Below are positions 8,678-16,513 of a stretch of DNA of 33,202 nt, piece after piece. Numbering within the stretch: position 1 is the stretch's first letter; the number at the start of each line of letters is the position of its first letter. The position numbers and the translations under genes are program-made. The notes beneath the pieces were generated by a model, which was not told where the DNA came from, ran no database searches, and saw only the letters and a program-made list of their open reading frames with translations. Source of the stretch: Pseudomonas sp. (GTDB taxonomy: Bacteria; Pseudomonadota; Gammaproteobacteria; Pseudomonadales; Pseudomonadaceae); NCBI RefSeq assembly GCF_030150285.1, contig NZ_JASLGE010000001.1:1-33202 (forward strand), given 5' to 3'.

Positions 8678-9260
8678 CGTCATGCCCCTGGCCCGGGTGC
8701 TAGCGCTGACCAGCCTGATACTGGCGTTGTCAGCCAACTTGTGCCGGGCCGAAGAGCCCATCATCGACAGCGACGGTTTGCTGGACATCACTGGCTCCCT
8801 CAACCATGCCCCCTGCGTGTTGGAAATGTCTTCGGCCTACCAGACCGTTGAACTCAATAACGTCGCGCGCGCCGACTTGCTCAAGCCCGGCGATATGGCC
8901 GAGCCAGTGGCTTTCCAGCTGAGATTTCAGGACTGTCGGCGCATTGCCGGTGGGCTGCCTAACGAGCGTACCGGCCGTCTGGTCTGGAGCCCTTATGAGC
9001 CAGTTGTGTCGGTGGCCTTTGTGGCCCAGGCCGACCCCGATGACCCGCGGCTGGTGAAAGTGCAGGGCGTCACCGGAATGGGGCTGCGCCTCACCGATGC
9101 CCTCGGTCGGGACGTACGCCTGGGGTCATGGGGCCAGCCCTTATTTCTGGTACACGGTCGCGACACCGTGACCTGGTACGTCCAGGCCACCCGCACGCCT
9201 GCCCCCCTGACCAACGGTGCATTTCGCGCTGTTGTGGATTTCAGGCTCAACTATGACTGA
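8670..9260 (+). CDS. Minor fimbrial subunit, paralogue of the 4796-5365 subunit
   Basis: 196 residues from ATG 8670, which overlaps the chaperone stop codon. I prefer this to a start 81 bases upstream because it gives a clean signal peptide (MNSVMPLARVLALTSLIL..., cleaved near CRA). The mature part has two conserved cysteines (HAPCVLEM and FQDCRR) and ends DFRLNYD. The SSAYQTVEL segment aligns with SSAYQVIEM in the gene before the usher, so the operon has two PapH/MrpB-like subunits on either side of the usher-chaperone pair. The exact position in the pilus is unknown. Confidence 0.88.
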   Translation: MNSVMPLARVLALTSLILALSANLCRAEEPIIDSDGLLDITGSLNHAPCVLEMSSAYQTVELNNVARADLLKPGDMAEPVAFQLRFQDCRRIAGGLPNERTGRLVWSPYEPVVSVAFVAQADPDDPRLVKVQGVTGMGLRLTDALGRDVRLGSWGQPLFLVHGRDTVTWYVQATRTPAPLTNGAFRAVVDFRLNYD

Positions 9261-9270
9261 GGAACCTACG

Positions 9271-9762
9271 ATGCTCAGCCCCGGCTTACCCACCGTCCTG
9301 ATTAGCGGCTGCTTATTTTGGGCGCTCAGTCAGGGCGCGCAGGCAGACGTCAACGTGACCATCAGCGGTGTGGTGCAAGCACCGCCACCGTGTGAGATCA
9401 ACCGAGGGACAACGCTTAACGTCCCGTTTGGCGATGCACTGCAAACCACCCGCATCGACGGCATCAACTATCAGCGTGTGGTGGACTATGAAGTGTCGTG
9501 CAGTGATCCATCCTCCAATGCCATGACTCTGGAACTCAAAGGGACAGGGGCTGCATTCGACGCTAAATCGTTGGCCACCAGCAAGGCTGATCTGGGCGTC
9601 AAGCTGTTCGTCGACGGCACCGACTGGCCGCTCAATACAGCCGTGAAATTCACCTACCCGACCTTGCCCGGCGTACAAGCGGTGCCCGTTAAACGCCCTG
9701 GCAGCACCCTGACCGGCGGCGGATTCACAGCCGCTGCAACTTTGGTGGTGGTACTGCAATGA
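9271..9762 (+). CDS. Minor fimbrial subunit (MrpE/MrpF or PapE/PapF-like)
   Basis: 163 residues from ATG 9271. GAGGA at about 9258-9263 lies seven bases upstream and decides this start over ATG 9253 and further upstream codons. A signal peptide ends near AQA. The mature protein begins VNVTISGVV, typical of a donor strand, and has the two pilin cysteines (PPPCEIN, EVSCSD). The C-terminus holds VPVKRPGSTL and ends VVVLQ without the usual penultimate tyrosine. It is clearly duplicated in the next gene, which shares PPPCxIN and VPVKRPGSTL. It is probably a tip or adaptor subunit. Confidence 0.88.
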   Translation: MLSPGLPTVLISGCLFWALSQGAQADVNVTISGVVQAPPPCEINRGTTLNVPFGDALQTTRIDGINYQRVVDYEVSCSDPSSNAMTLELKGTGAAFDAKSLATSKADLGVKLFVDGTDWPLNTAVKFTYPTLPGVQAVPVKRPGSTLTGGGFTAAATLVVVLQ

Positions 9763-9776
9763 GGAAGGAACGCCTG

Positions 9777-10256
9777 ATGACATTCTGGCCATCGTCCGTA
9801 GTGTTGACCATGCTCTCCTTGGGCCTGTGCAGCACTGCGACGGCTAACGTGGTGTTCAATGGAACGCTGATCGAGCCGCCGCCGTGCACCATCAATGGCG
9901 GCAGCACGATAGAAGTAGACTTCAAGGAAGTGGGTATCAGCAAAGTGGATGGCGAGCATTACCGCCAGCCGGTGAATTACACCATCACTTGTTCAACCGA
10001 CACCTTGCCCTGGGAAATGATCCTCACCGTGCGTGGCACCGCCACCACTTTCGAGCCGTCAGCCGTGCAATCGAGTGTGGTCGACCTCGGCATCAAGTTG
10101 CTGCAAAACGGCAAGCCCATGGAACTCAACACACCGTTGGTGATTACCCCCAGCTCACCGCCTGTGCTTGAGGCCGTGCCGGTCAAACGCCCGGGTTCGA
10201 CATTGGCCCCCGGTGGCTTCACCGCGTCAGCCACGTTATTGGCGAACTACCAATGA
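9777..10256 (+). CDS. Minor fimbrial subunit, tandem paralogue of the preceding gene
   Basis: 159 residues from ATG 9777. The GAGGAAGG site at 9761-9768 fixes this start rather than ATG 9759, which overlaps the previous stop. A signal peptide ends near TATA. The mature part (NVVFNGTLIEPPPCTIN) carries the first cysteine; TITCST holds the second. AVPVKRPGSTLAPGGFTASATLL is a C-terminal stretch closely matching the preceding subunit (first residues AVPVKRPGSTL). Tandem duplication followed by divergence is the simplest origin. It is likely part of the tip fibrillum. Confidence 0.88.
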   Translation: MTFWPSSVVLTMLSLGLCSTATANVVFNGTLIEPPPCTINGGSTIEVDFKEVGISKVDGEHYRQPVNYTITCSTDTLPWEMILTVRGTATTFEPSAVQSSVVDLGIKLLQNGKPMELNTPLVITPSSPPVLEAVPVKRPGSTLAPGGFTASATLLANYQ

Positions 10257-10267
10257 GGAGCCGCAGC

Positions 10268-10801
10268 ATGCGATCAGTCATTGAAACCCTCGCGTTCACT
10301 ACCATTATGGCGTGCCTGCTGGCCTGCCAAGTGCACGCAGCAGACAACCTGAGCTTCAAGGGCGTGCTGGTTGCGCAGGCCTGCACTATTCGCCCTGGCG
10401 ACGAACTGATCCCCGTGAAGTTCAGCGATATCTCCACCTCCAGCCTTTACCTGAACACCCGTACCCCCGGAGAGCCTTTTTATATTCACCTGCAAGACTG
10501 CGACACCCATATCGCCGACTCGGTGACGGTCACCTTTAGCGGCGCTGAAAATGCCGAATTGCCGGGCTTGCTGGCGTTGGGCACCGGCAGTGTTGCCCGA
10601 GGCATTGCTATCGGTCTTGAAACCGCCACCGACCAGCTATTACCCCTTAACGCACCCAGCCCCGAACAGGCCTTGAACGAGGGTGATAACGTTATTTCGC
10701 TCAAGGCCTACGTGCGGGGCGAGCCCAAGGCCATTGCCAATGAATCAATCCGTAAAGGCCGCTTCGTGGCGAACTCGACGTTCACCCTGGCGTACCCGTG
10801 A
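10268..10801 (+). CDS. Minor fimbrial subunit (MrpG-like by position)
   Basis: 177 residues from ATG 10268, behind a GAGGAG site at about 10256-10261. The alternative ATG 10253 overlaps the previous stop and has no room for that site. A signal peptide ends near VHA. The mature pilin domain starts NLSFKGVLVAQAC; the second cysteine is in LQDCDT. The segment VTVTFSGAEN resembles the major pilin's VTTTFTGAES, and the C-terminus TFTLAYP has a pilin-type tyrosine. It lies directly before the adhesin genes, as MrpG does in mrp operons, suggesting an adaptor that joins the adhesin to the fibre. Confidence 0.88.
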   Translation: MRSVIETLAFTTIMACLLACQVHAADNLSFKGVLVAQACTIRPGDELIPVKFSDISTSSLYLNTRTPGEPFYIHLQDCDTHIADSVTVTFSGAENAELPGLLALGTGSVARGIAIGLETATDQLLPLNAPSPEQALNEGDNVISLKAYVRGEPKAIANESIRKGRFVANSTFTLAYP

Positions 10802-10843
10802 CGTTCATCTAAAACCTGATTTCACCCAGCACCAGAGGCATTC

Positions 10844-11731
10844 ATGACTTTGAGCCATTCTTTTTGTCGACCGTTACTGGCACTCGCCCTGTGGATAGTT
10901 ATGCCCGCGGCCAACGCGTATCTGTTGTCGACCCACGCCAACAACGACCCACGCCCTTCACCCATCCCTTCTGGGAGCGATACGATGGTAGTGTCCGGCA
11001 CGGCCACGGCCACGGACAACGGCGTCCCAAACCAGTACCCCGGCAAAGTGTTGTGTCCAGGGGCAACAACTCCCTGCAAGTTTGGGCCGGTTGCCAGCCC
11101 CATCCTGAATACCTGGTACCGCTTCGTCACCGCGATGAATTGCACCAATTTTTATGACGGTCTCCATTGTGCCAATAACAACGATACCTCGGTTACCGTC
11201 ACTACCAATATGACTTGGGATCAGGCAATCAGTGCTTGGCGGGCGCGTTTCGGTAACTCCGTGAGCCGCTATAACGCCTATTACTATCCGAGCAACATGA
11301 TCTACCGTATGTGCACGTCTTGGGCGACCTTTGCAAGCAACGGAGCCAGCTCCAGCTATTTATTGCCCGGCGCAGACTCTTGCGGCCCGCCACCGATTCC
11401 GCCCAACCAGTGCAACGTCAGCGGTGGCACGGTAATGCTCGATCACGGCACGTTGAAGGTCGGTGAAATCACTGGCAAAAAAGTGGAGGTCACTCGCCAG
11501 GTGAAGTGCACCCGTGAAGCCTCTGTCACCTACACCGTGGCATCCGGCAACCCGGTGAATTTGGGCAACGGCATTCGCAGCACCCTCTCGGTCAACGGCG
11601 TCAATGCGGGGCAAACGATCAAGCTGCCGGGCGGCACCTCCAACTTGAAAATCGCTTCAACCTTGACCGACCAAGGCGCAGTGGCGGGGCCTTTCTCTAA
11701 AACGGTAGTGCTGATACAAAACATTTTGTAA
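10844..11731 (+). CDS. Tip-adhesin-like fimbrial protein, copy 1
   Basis: 295 residues, secreted (signal peptide cleaved near ANA, about residue 25). The N-terminal half (to about residue 180) is a cysteine-containing domain with the motifs PNQYPGKV, CKFGP, MTWDQAISAWRARFG and CTSW. The C-terminal half is a pilin-like domain (QCNVSGGTVMLDHGTL ... FSKTVVLIQNIL) that could accept a donor strand. Two domains, nearly 300 residues and a place at the end of an mrp-like operon fit a tip adhesin such as MrpH, but direct homology to MrpH was not verified. Few histidines occur in the N-domain, so a histidine zinc site is not obvious. An AGAGG site precedes ATG 10844. Confidence 0.75.
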   Translation: MTLSHSFCRPLLALALWIVMPAANAYLLSTHANNDPRPSPIPSGSDTMVVSGTATATDNGVPNQYPGKVLCPGATTPCKFGPVASPILNTWYRFVTAMNCTNFYDGLHCANNNDTSVTVTTNMTWDQAISAWRARFGNSVSRYNAYYYPSNMIYRMCTSWATFASNGASSSYLLPGADSCGPPPIPPNQCNVSGGTVMLDHGTLKVGEITGKKVEVTRQVKCTREASVTYTVASGNPVNLGNGIRSTLSVNGVNAGQTIKLPGGTSNLKIASTLTDQGAVAGPFSKTVVLIQNIL

Positions 11732-11782
11732 ACCGCTTGCGCAGGTATCAACAGGCGCTGCTCAAATGAGCTGTACAGGTGA

Positions 11783-12292
11783 TGTCATAAAAAACTCAAC
11801 CGAGTACTGCCATTGGCAGCGCTGATTTTCACCGCGCCGGTTATGTCTTATCTCTTACAGCTTGCCAGGCAATTGACGGCGAACCACCACTCCTATGGGC
11901 CACCTGGCACTGCATACTCGGTGGTTGCAGGGACGGATTCGTGCACGTGCCCGCCCATCCCTGCCAACCGCTGTAATGTCACCGGTGGGGATGTGAATCT
12001 GGATCATGGCCAGTTGAAAAAAGGGTCAATCACGGGTGCCAGAAAGGAGGCCACTCGCCAAGTGACGTGTACCCGCAGCGCCTCTGTTCGTTACAGAGTG
12101 TCGGCAAGCCCCCCGGTTTAGCTCGTAAACTGCATTAAAATCGCCATCACGGATAATAGTGTCTCAGTTGGGAAAGTGACCAACCTGCTAGCGGGTAATT
12201 CATCTTGGGGCATCACCTCCACTCTCACTGATACAGATTCCACACCGGGCACTTTTTCAATGGCTGTGGTGTTGATACAGACCTTTATGTAG
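11783..12292 (+). pseudogene. Broken tip-adhesin copy (copy 2 remnant)
   Basis: This remnant keeps what looks like a signal peptide (HKKLNRVLPLAALIF...) without a usable start. The N-terminal binding domain is missing. The signal joins directly to SYGPPGTAYSVVAGTDSC and the C-terminal pilin-like domain of the adhesin family. An in-frame TAG at 12119-12121 interrupts the domain; the same frame then continues to a second stop at 12290-12292, ending VVLIQTFM, which aligns with VVLIQNIL and IILIQSFI of the intact copies. The initiation region may also be shifted: ATG 11782 is one base out of frame with the signal-like sequence. A 102-residue open stretch (from TTG 11813) is therefore not a real gene. 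Confidence 0.85.
11978..12084 (+). repeat. Near-identical tract shared with 12911-13017 (left copy)
   Basis: 107 bases aligned without gaps to 12911-13017, with only two mismatches that I can find. Flanking sequence is less alike on the left (from about 11891) and diverges sharply after about 12118. It encodes VTGGDVxLDHGQLKKGSITG and the following residues of the adhesin C-terminal domain. Confidence 0.9.
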
Positions 12293-12358
12293 GGGATAAA
12301 CATCAGGCCGAGGCATTGGCCACTAACGTTTCACAGTTTTATCCGTAATGAGGAAATT

Positions 12359-13225
12359 ATGAAAATTCAATCATTATCGATGACCTTCTTACTGATGGCA
12401 GCAGCATCGAATGTAAATGCTTGGCACCTGGTGAATAAGGTCAATGCGGATGCCCGTCAATTGCCTGGTGGTTTACCGACTGATGTGTCCGCCTCAGGTA
12501 CGGCCAGCTCCCATGTCTCCGGCAACCCAAACCAGTATCCCGGCAAGGTCACATGCTCGAGTGGGTCGAGCTGTTTTTTTGGGCCAATTGCTTACAGCCT
12601 TCTGATTGATGGCAGGCGCACAGTTGCGGTTATGGGCTGCACGTCGAATAACAACTGCGCATCAAGAATCACGGATACAAACGTATCGGTTAATACCAGC
12701 ATGACCTGGGACCAGGCAATCACAGCCTGGCGGCAACGGTTTGGTTCCACCGTCAGTAGAACCTATGGGTATGTTTACTCAACTGACCCTGGATCGACCG
12801 CGCAAATATGCGCGGCCTGGGCAGCCTATGGGCCACCTGGCACGGGATACGCTGTGATTGCAGGGACTGATACGTGCGCGCGCCCGCCCATTCCGGCCAA
12901 CCGCTGTGACGTCACCGGTGGGGATGTGAAACTGGATCATGGCCAGTTGAAAAAGGGGTCAATCACGGGTGCCAGAAAGGAGGCCACTCGCCAAGTGACG
13001 TGTACCCGCAGCGCCTCGGTCCGTTACATTGTGTCGGCAAGCAACCCGGTTGACCTCGGAAACGGCATTAGCAGCGCCATTACGGTAAATGGTGTGTCAG
13101 CAGGGCAAATGATCAACCTGCCTGGGGGGACCTCAACCCTTAGGATAGCCTCGACGCTCACTGAAAAAGCGGCCAGCCCAGGGCCTTTTTCCAAAACGAT
13201 CATTTTGATCCAAAGCTTTATTTAA
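12359..13225 (+). CDS. Tip-adhesin-like fimbrial protein, copy 3
   Basis: 288 residues behind a good GAGGA site (12350-12354). A signal peptide is cleaved near VNA (about residue 21). The N-terminal domain shares NADARQLPGG, GNPNQYPGKV, CFFGP and MTWDQAITAWRQRFG with the copy at 10844-11731. The C-terminal pilin-like domain runs from about residue 180 (RCDVTGGDVKLDHG) to FSKTIILIQSFI. The DNA for part of that domain is almost identical to the broken copy just upstream. As a paralogue of copy 1 it may be an alternative or co-incorporated tip adhesin. The binding target cannot be read from sequence. Confidence 0.75.
   Translation: MKIQSLSMTFLLMAAASNVNAWHLVNKVNADARQLPGGLPTDVSASGTASSHVSGNPNQYPGKVTCSSGSSCFFGPIAYSLLIDGRRTVAVMGCTSNNNCASRITDTNVSVNTSMTWDQAITAWRQRFGSTVSRTYGYVYSTDPGSTAQICAAWAAYGPPGTGYAVIAGTDTCARPPIPANRCDVTGGDVKLDHGQLKKGSITGARKEATRQVTCTRSASVRYIVSASNPVDLGNGISSAITVNGVSAGQMINLPGGTSTLRIASTLTEKAASPGPFSKTIILIQSFI
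12911..13017 (+). repeat. Near-identical tract shared with 11978-12084 (right copy)
   Basis: Right-hand member of the 107-base pair of near-identical tracts, inside the intact adhesin gene. The two differences are T/A in the codon after GTGAA and A/G in the poly-A run before GGGTCAATC. Confidence 0.9.
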
Positions 13226-13235
13226 AGAACAAACC

Positions 13236-13296
13236 TGTAGGAGCTCGCTCGCGATCTTTTAAAGATCAAAAGATCGCGAGCGAGCTCGCTCCTACA
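13236..13296. repeat. REP-type inverted pair (REPIN-like hairpin) between convergent genes
   Basis: TGTAGGAGCTCGCTCGCGAT faces its inverted counterpart across a short AT-rich centre (CTTTTAAAGATCAAAAG). The right arm is four bases longer (extra GCTC). The core matches the GTAGGAGCGAGC...GCTCGCGAT palindromes at 24064-24573. It lies between the end of the adhesin gene and the convergent sensor-kinase gene, where it may also act as a bidirectional transcript end. Confidence 0.88.
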
Positions 13297-13312
13297 GCGC
13301 CAATAAGCGTTT

Positions 13313-16300
13313 TCATACCCGATACACCTCGATCACTTCCAGCACCTGTGCCATGCCTTCATACAGTTCATCGACCCGCTGCGCCAATTGACTCCAGTCT
13401 GGGTTCAGGCAGGCTTTCTCCAGGTCTTCGCAGCATTGCACCAGGTGCCTGGCTTTGATCATTCGACCGCCGCTCTTCACCTTGTGCGCGACCTCGCTCA
13501 TGCCCGGCAAGTCATGCCGGGTAAAGGCTTTAAGCAGCGCCTCCATATCGTCTTCCATACTGGTGATCAAGGGTTCAATCAGATGCTTCAGCGCGTCGGC
13601 ATCACCGTGGGTTAAACGCTCCAGAGCATCCAACTCGATCAATGGTGCCGTGGCAATCGCTTCGGGTATTTCACCTTGTTGCAGGGGGGCGAGTTCGGTA
13701 GAGGCCAACCGTGCCTCAAGGTGTTGCAGGCTGATGGGTTTGAACAGGCAGTCGTTCATGCCGGCAGCCATGCAGCGTTCGACCTCACCGGTCTGAGCAT
13801 TGGCTGTGAAACCGGTGATCAGGATGGCTGGCAGGTTTCTGGCCGCCTCTTCAGCACGTATGGCCCGTGCCAGTTCATAGCCGTCCATCACCGGCATGGC
13901 GCAGTCGGTCATGATCATGTCGAAACGTTGGGTTCTCCAGGCTTTCAGCCCTTGTGCGCCATTCTCGGCCTCGATTGCCGAGTGCCCCAAATAATTCAGT
14001 TGTTGAGCCAGCAACCGGCGATTGGGCGGGTAATCATCCACCACCAGAAGGGTCAGGCGACGCACCGGGGGGGCTTGCAGCGCCTGTGCTGGCGCAGGCA
14101 CCGTTTGTGACAGCAGCGTCGCAATGTTGAATTTCATCTGTATGCGTGTGCCCTTGCCCAAGGTGCTTTCCAGGGTCAGGGTGCCGCCCATCATTTCGCA
14201 CAATTGACGGCTGATCATCAGGCCCAGGCCGGAGCCCCCCGGGCGCTTGTTCTGGGGGCTTGCCTGGGTGAACGGGCTAAACAGGCGCTGTTGGTCCTCG
14301 GGCGAAATCCCGATGCCGGTGTCTTCGACATCGACGCACACATGCAAGCGCTCGCCACCTTCGGCGCTGATGGCTCGGACACGCAACAGGACTTGGCCAT
14401 TATCGGTGAATTTGATGGCATTGCTCAGCAGGTTCGACAGCACCTGCTTGAAGCGCATGGGGTCGATGAGCACATCGGTGTTGATATGCGGATCAAGCTC
14501 GAAACACATCAGCAAGCTGGTCAGGGTCTTGCCATTGGGCAACTGCAAGGGATGATCGCGTATCAGCGGGCGGCCCTCTTGCATCACCTGCTGGTAGTCC
14601 GCGTGGTAAGCCTTGTTTTGCGTGGGTGAGCTGAGGGTGTACTCCAGCAGGGTTTTGCCCTGCACCGACTCACGCGTTACCCCGAATGTGTCCAGGTAGC
14701 CCTCGTTGCAAATCAGCAAGCGCCCTTGGCGGTCGCGCACATAAATGGGGTGCGGGGTACCGTCTATTAACGCGCGCATAAAGGCCAACTGATCATTCAG
14801 CGCACGCTCGGCCTGGTCGCGTTTATGGATCAGCCGACGCAGGTACAGAATCCACACCATGGCGAAGAGTAAAATACCGGCACCGATCACCGACACTCTG
14901 AGAATGGCCCCGCGATGACGTACCCAGTAACGGTTATCCAGCACCACGGCGCTTTGCCAGCGGTTGGTGAGATTGTCCATGTCCTCGGGCGAAATACTGG
15001 TCAGTGCCTTGCCCAGGATCGAGTGAAGTTCGCGTGATTGGTCATCAACGGCGAAGGAAAACTGAGCGGGTAAAACGCCGACCGTGCTGCGAATGCGCAA
15101 TTGCCCTGTGTGCTGTTGCTGGATCAGGTAGCGCGCGCTGATCAACGAGTTGATTGCTCCTTCGACCTCACCGTTGGCAACCATGGCCAAGGCTTGCGCC
15201 GAGTTCTTGGCGGCAATTAGCTCCACTTCCGGAAAGTGCTCTTCAAGGTAAGGGCGCACGATGTTGTCGATCACCAGTGCAACACGTTTGCCGTTGAGCC
15301 CATCCAGCGTCGTGGCGCTGCCGGGCTGCAGACGGGTCACCAGCACAAAGGGCGTCGACAGGTAAGGCTTGGTAAAGCGCAGTTCATGTTCGCGGCTGAT
15401 ACTGGGGGTGAAGGAGGGCGTCAGATCAGCGCGGCCCTGTTTGATGGAGTTGATCAAGTCGGGCACGGACTGGCTGCGTACCAGCTCAATCTTAAGGCCG
15501 GTGCGTCGGCCGATTTTAACCAGCAAGTCGGCGGCGATACCGCTGAAGAGGCCATGGTCATCGAAGAAGGTGAATGGCAGAAAGTCGTCAATAATCGCCA
15601 CTCTGAGGCGCGGGTGCTGGTCAATCCATTTTTGCTCTGACGCCGTGAAGCGCAGCGGCCCCCGGCCTTCGAAGTTCAAACCATTGGCTCCCCAGCGGCT
15701 AAGAATGGCGTAACCCTCATCGGCGGATATGGCGGCCAGGGCGGTGTTGATCAGGCGCAACAAGCGCGGGTTCGGATGGTGCACGGCAAAGGAAAAGGGT
15801 TGCCCTTCAAGCGGGGAGAAGTCTTTAAGGTAAACGTTGTTCAGGTAGTTTTTATTGATCAGGTAGTTGGTGCTGATCGAGTCGCCCAAATACGCGTCGG
15901 CTTGGCCGAAAGCGACAGCGCCAATGGCGCTGAGGGTGGAGGCATACAATTGGATGTCGGCGTCAGGGTACAGCCCCTTCACCACCTCAAGCGGTTGATA
16001 GTGATAGAGCATGGCCAGCCGTAACCCTGGGGGCATTGCGTCTGCAACTTTCGGATCGCCCACGCGTGTGACCAGAATAGGGGTGTCCAGCGCATAAGCT
16101 GATGAAAACGCCAGGGCCTGATCGGTCATTTCGTAGGCGTTGGCTGTGCCCAACAGATCGACTTCACCGTTTTTAAGTGCTGCGATCACCCCGGCACGGG
16201 AGTGGTACCGACGTACCTTTATTTCAACCTGCAATAGCTGTCCCAACAGCCCGGCATAGTCGGCCGTCAAACCTTCAAAGTCCTCACTGCCGGCAGAGAT

Positions 16301-16513
16301 ATCAAAGGGCGCGTAATCAGGGGCCGAGGTGCCCAATATCAATGACCCTTTGGCTTTTAACCACTGCCTGTCACCCTCACTCACGTTCAAGGGCGGGATG
16401 CCTGCCTGTGAACGGGCCAGTAATTGCAGATTCACAGGTTCGGCATAACTGGTTGACATCAGGCACAGCGACACCCCCCACGCATAACTTAGCGCTACAA
16501 GCGTTCTGATCAT
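13313..16513 (-). CDS. BvgS-like unorthodox sensor protein lacking the HisKA domain
   Basis: 1066 residues. Signal peptide (1-24), two periplasmic solute-binding (Venus-flytrap) domains (about 50-270 and 290-515), one membrane helix (about 534-556) and a PAS domain (about 572-660). The HATPase domain has NLLSNAIKFT and DTGIGI, with GGSGLGL after them. A receiver follows (VVDDYPPN from about 821, phospho-Asp in MIMTDCAMP near 868), then an Hpt domain with AHKVKSGGRM (His near 1010). This is the BvgS/EvgS/RocS architecture. The DHp/HisKA domain and its H-box are missing: PAS residues LPNGKTL are followed directly by TSLLMCFELDPHINTDVL, which normally lies after HisKA. Its start overlaps the regulator's stop by 4 bp. 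It is convergent with the fimbrial operon. Confidence 0.92.
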   Translation of the reverse strand: MIRTLVALSYAWGVSLCLMSTSYAEPVNLQLLARSQAGIPPLNVSEGDRQWLKAKGSLILGTSAPDYAPFDISAGSEDFEGLTADYAGLLGQLLQVEIKVRRYHSRAGVIAALKNGEVDLLGTANAYEMTDQALAFSSAYALDTPILVTRVGDPKVADAMPPGLRLAMLYHYQPLEVVKGLYPDADIQLYASTLSAIGAVAFGQADAYLGDSISTNYLINKNYLNNVYLKDFSPLEGQPFSFAVHHPNPRLLRLINTALAAISADEGYAILSRWGANGLNFEGRGPLRFTASEQKWIDQHPRLRVAIIDDFLPFTFFDDHGLFSGIAADLLVKIGRRTGLKIELVRSQSVPDLINSIKQGRADLTPSFTPSISREHELRFTKPYLSTPFVLVTRLQPGSATTLDGLNGKRVALVIDNIVRPYLEEHFPEVELIAAKNSAQALAMVANGEVEGAINSLISARYLIQQQHTGQLRIRSTVGVLPAQFSFAVDDQSRELHSILGKALTSISPEDMDNLTNRWQSAVVLDNRYWVRHRGAILRVSVIGAGILLFAMVWILYLRRLIHKRDQAERALNDQLAFMRALIDGTPHPIYVRDRQGRLLICNEGYLDTFGVTRESVQGKTLLEYTLSSPTQNKAYHADYQQVMQEGRPLIRDHPLQLPNGKTLTSLLMCFELDPHINTDVLIDPMRFKQVLSNLLSNAIKFTDNGQVLLRVRAISAEGGERLHVCVDVEDTGIGISPEDQQRLFSPFTQASPQNKRPGGSGLGLMISRQLCEMMGGTLTLESTLGKGTRIQMKFNIATLLSQTVPAPAQALQAPPVRRLTLLVVDDYPPNRRLLAQQLNYLGHSAIEAENGAQGLKAWRTQRFDMIMTDCAMPVMDGYELARAIRAEEAARNLPAILITGFTANAQTGEVERCMAAGMNDCLFKPISLQHLEARLASTELAPLQQGEIPEAIATAPLIELDALERLTHGDADALKHLIEPLITSMEDDMEALLKAFTRHDLPGMSEVAHKVKSGGRMIKARHLVQCCEDLEKACLNPDWSQLAQRVDELYEGMAQVLEVIEVYRV

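Noticed and set aside
11813..12121. A 102-residue open frame that could be taken as a small secreted protein
   Set aside because: It begins at TTG without a ribosome site, and homology to the adhesin C-terminal domain continues in the same frame past its TAG stop, so it is part of a pseudogene.
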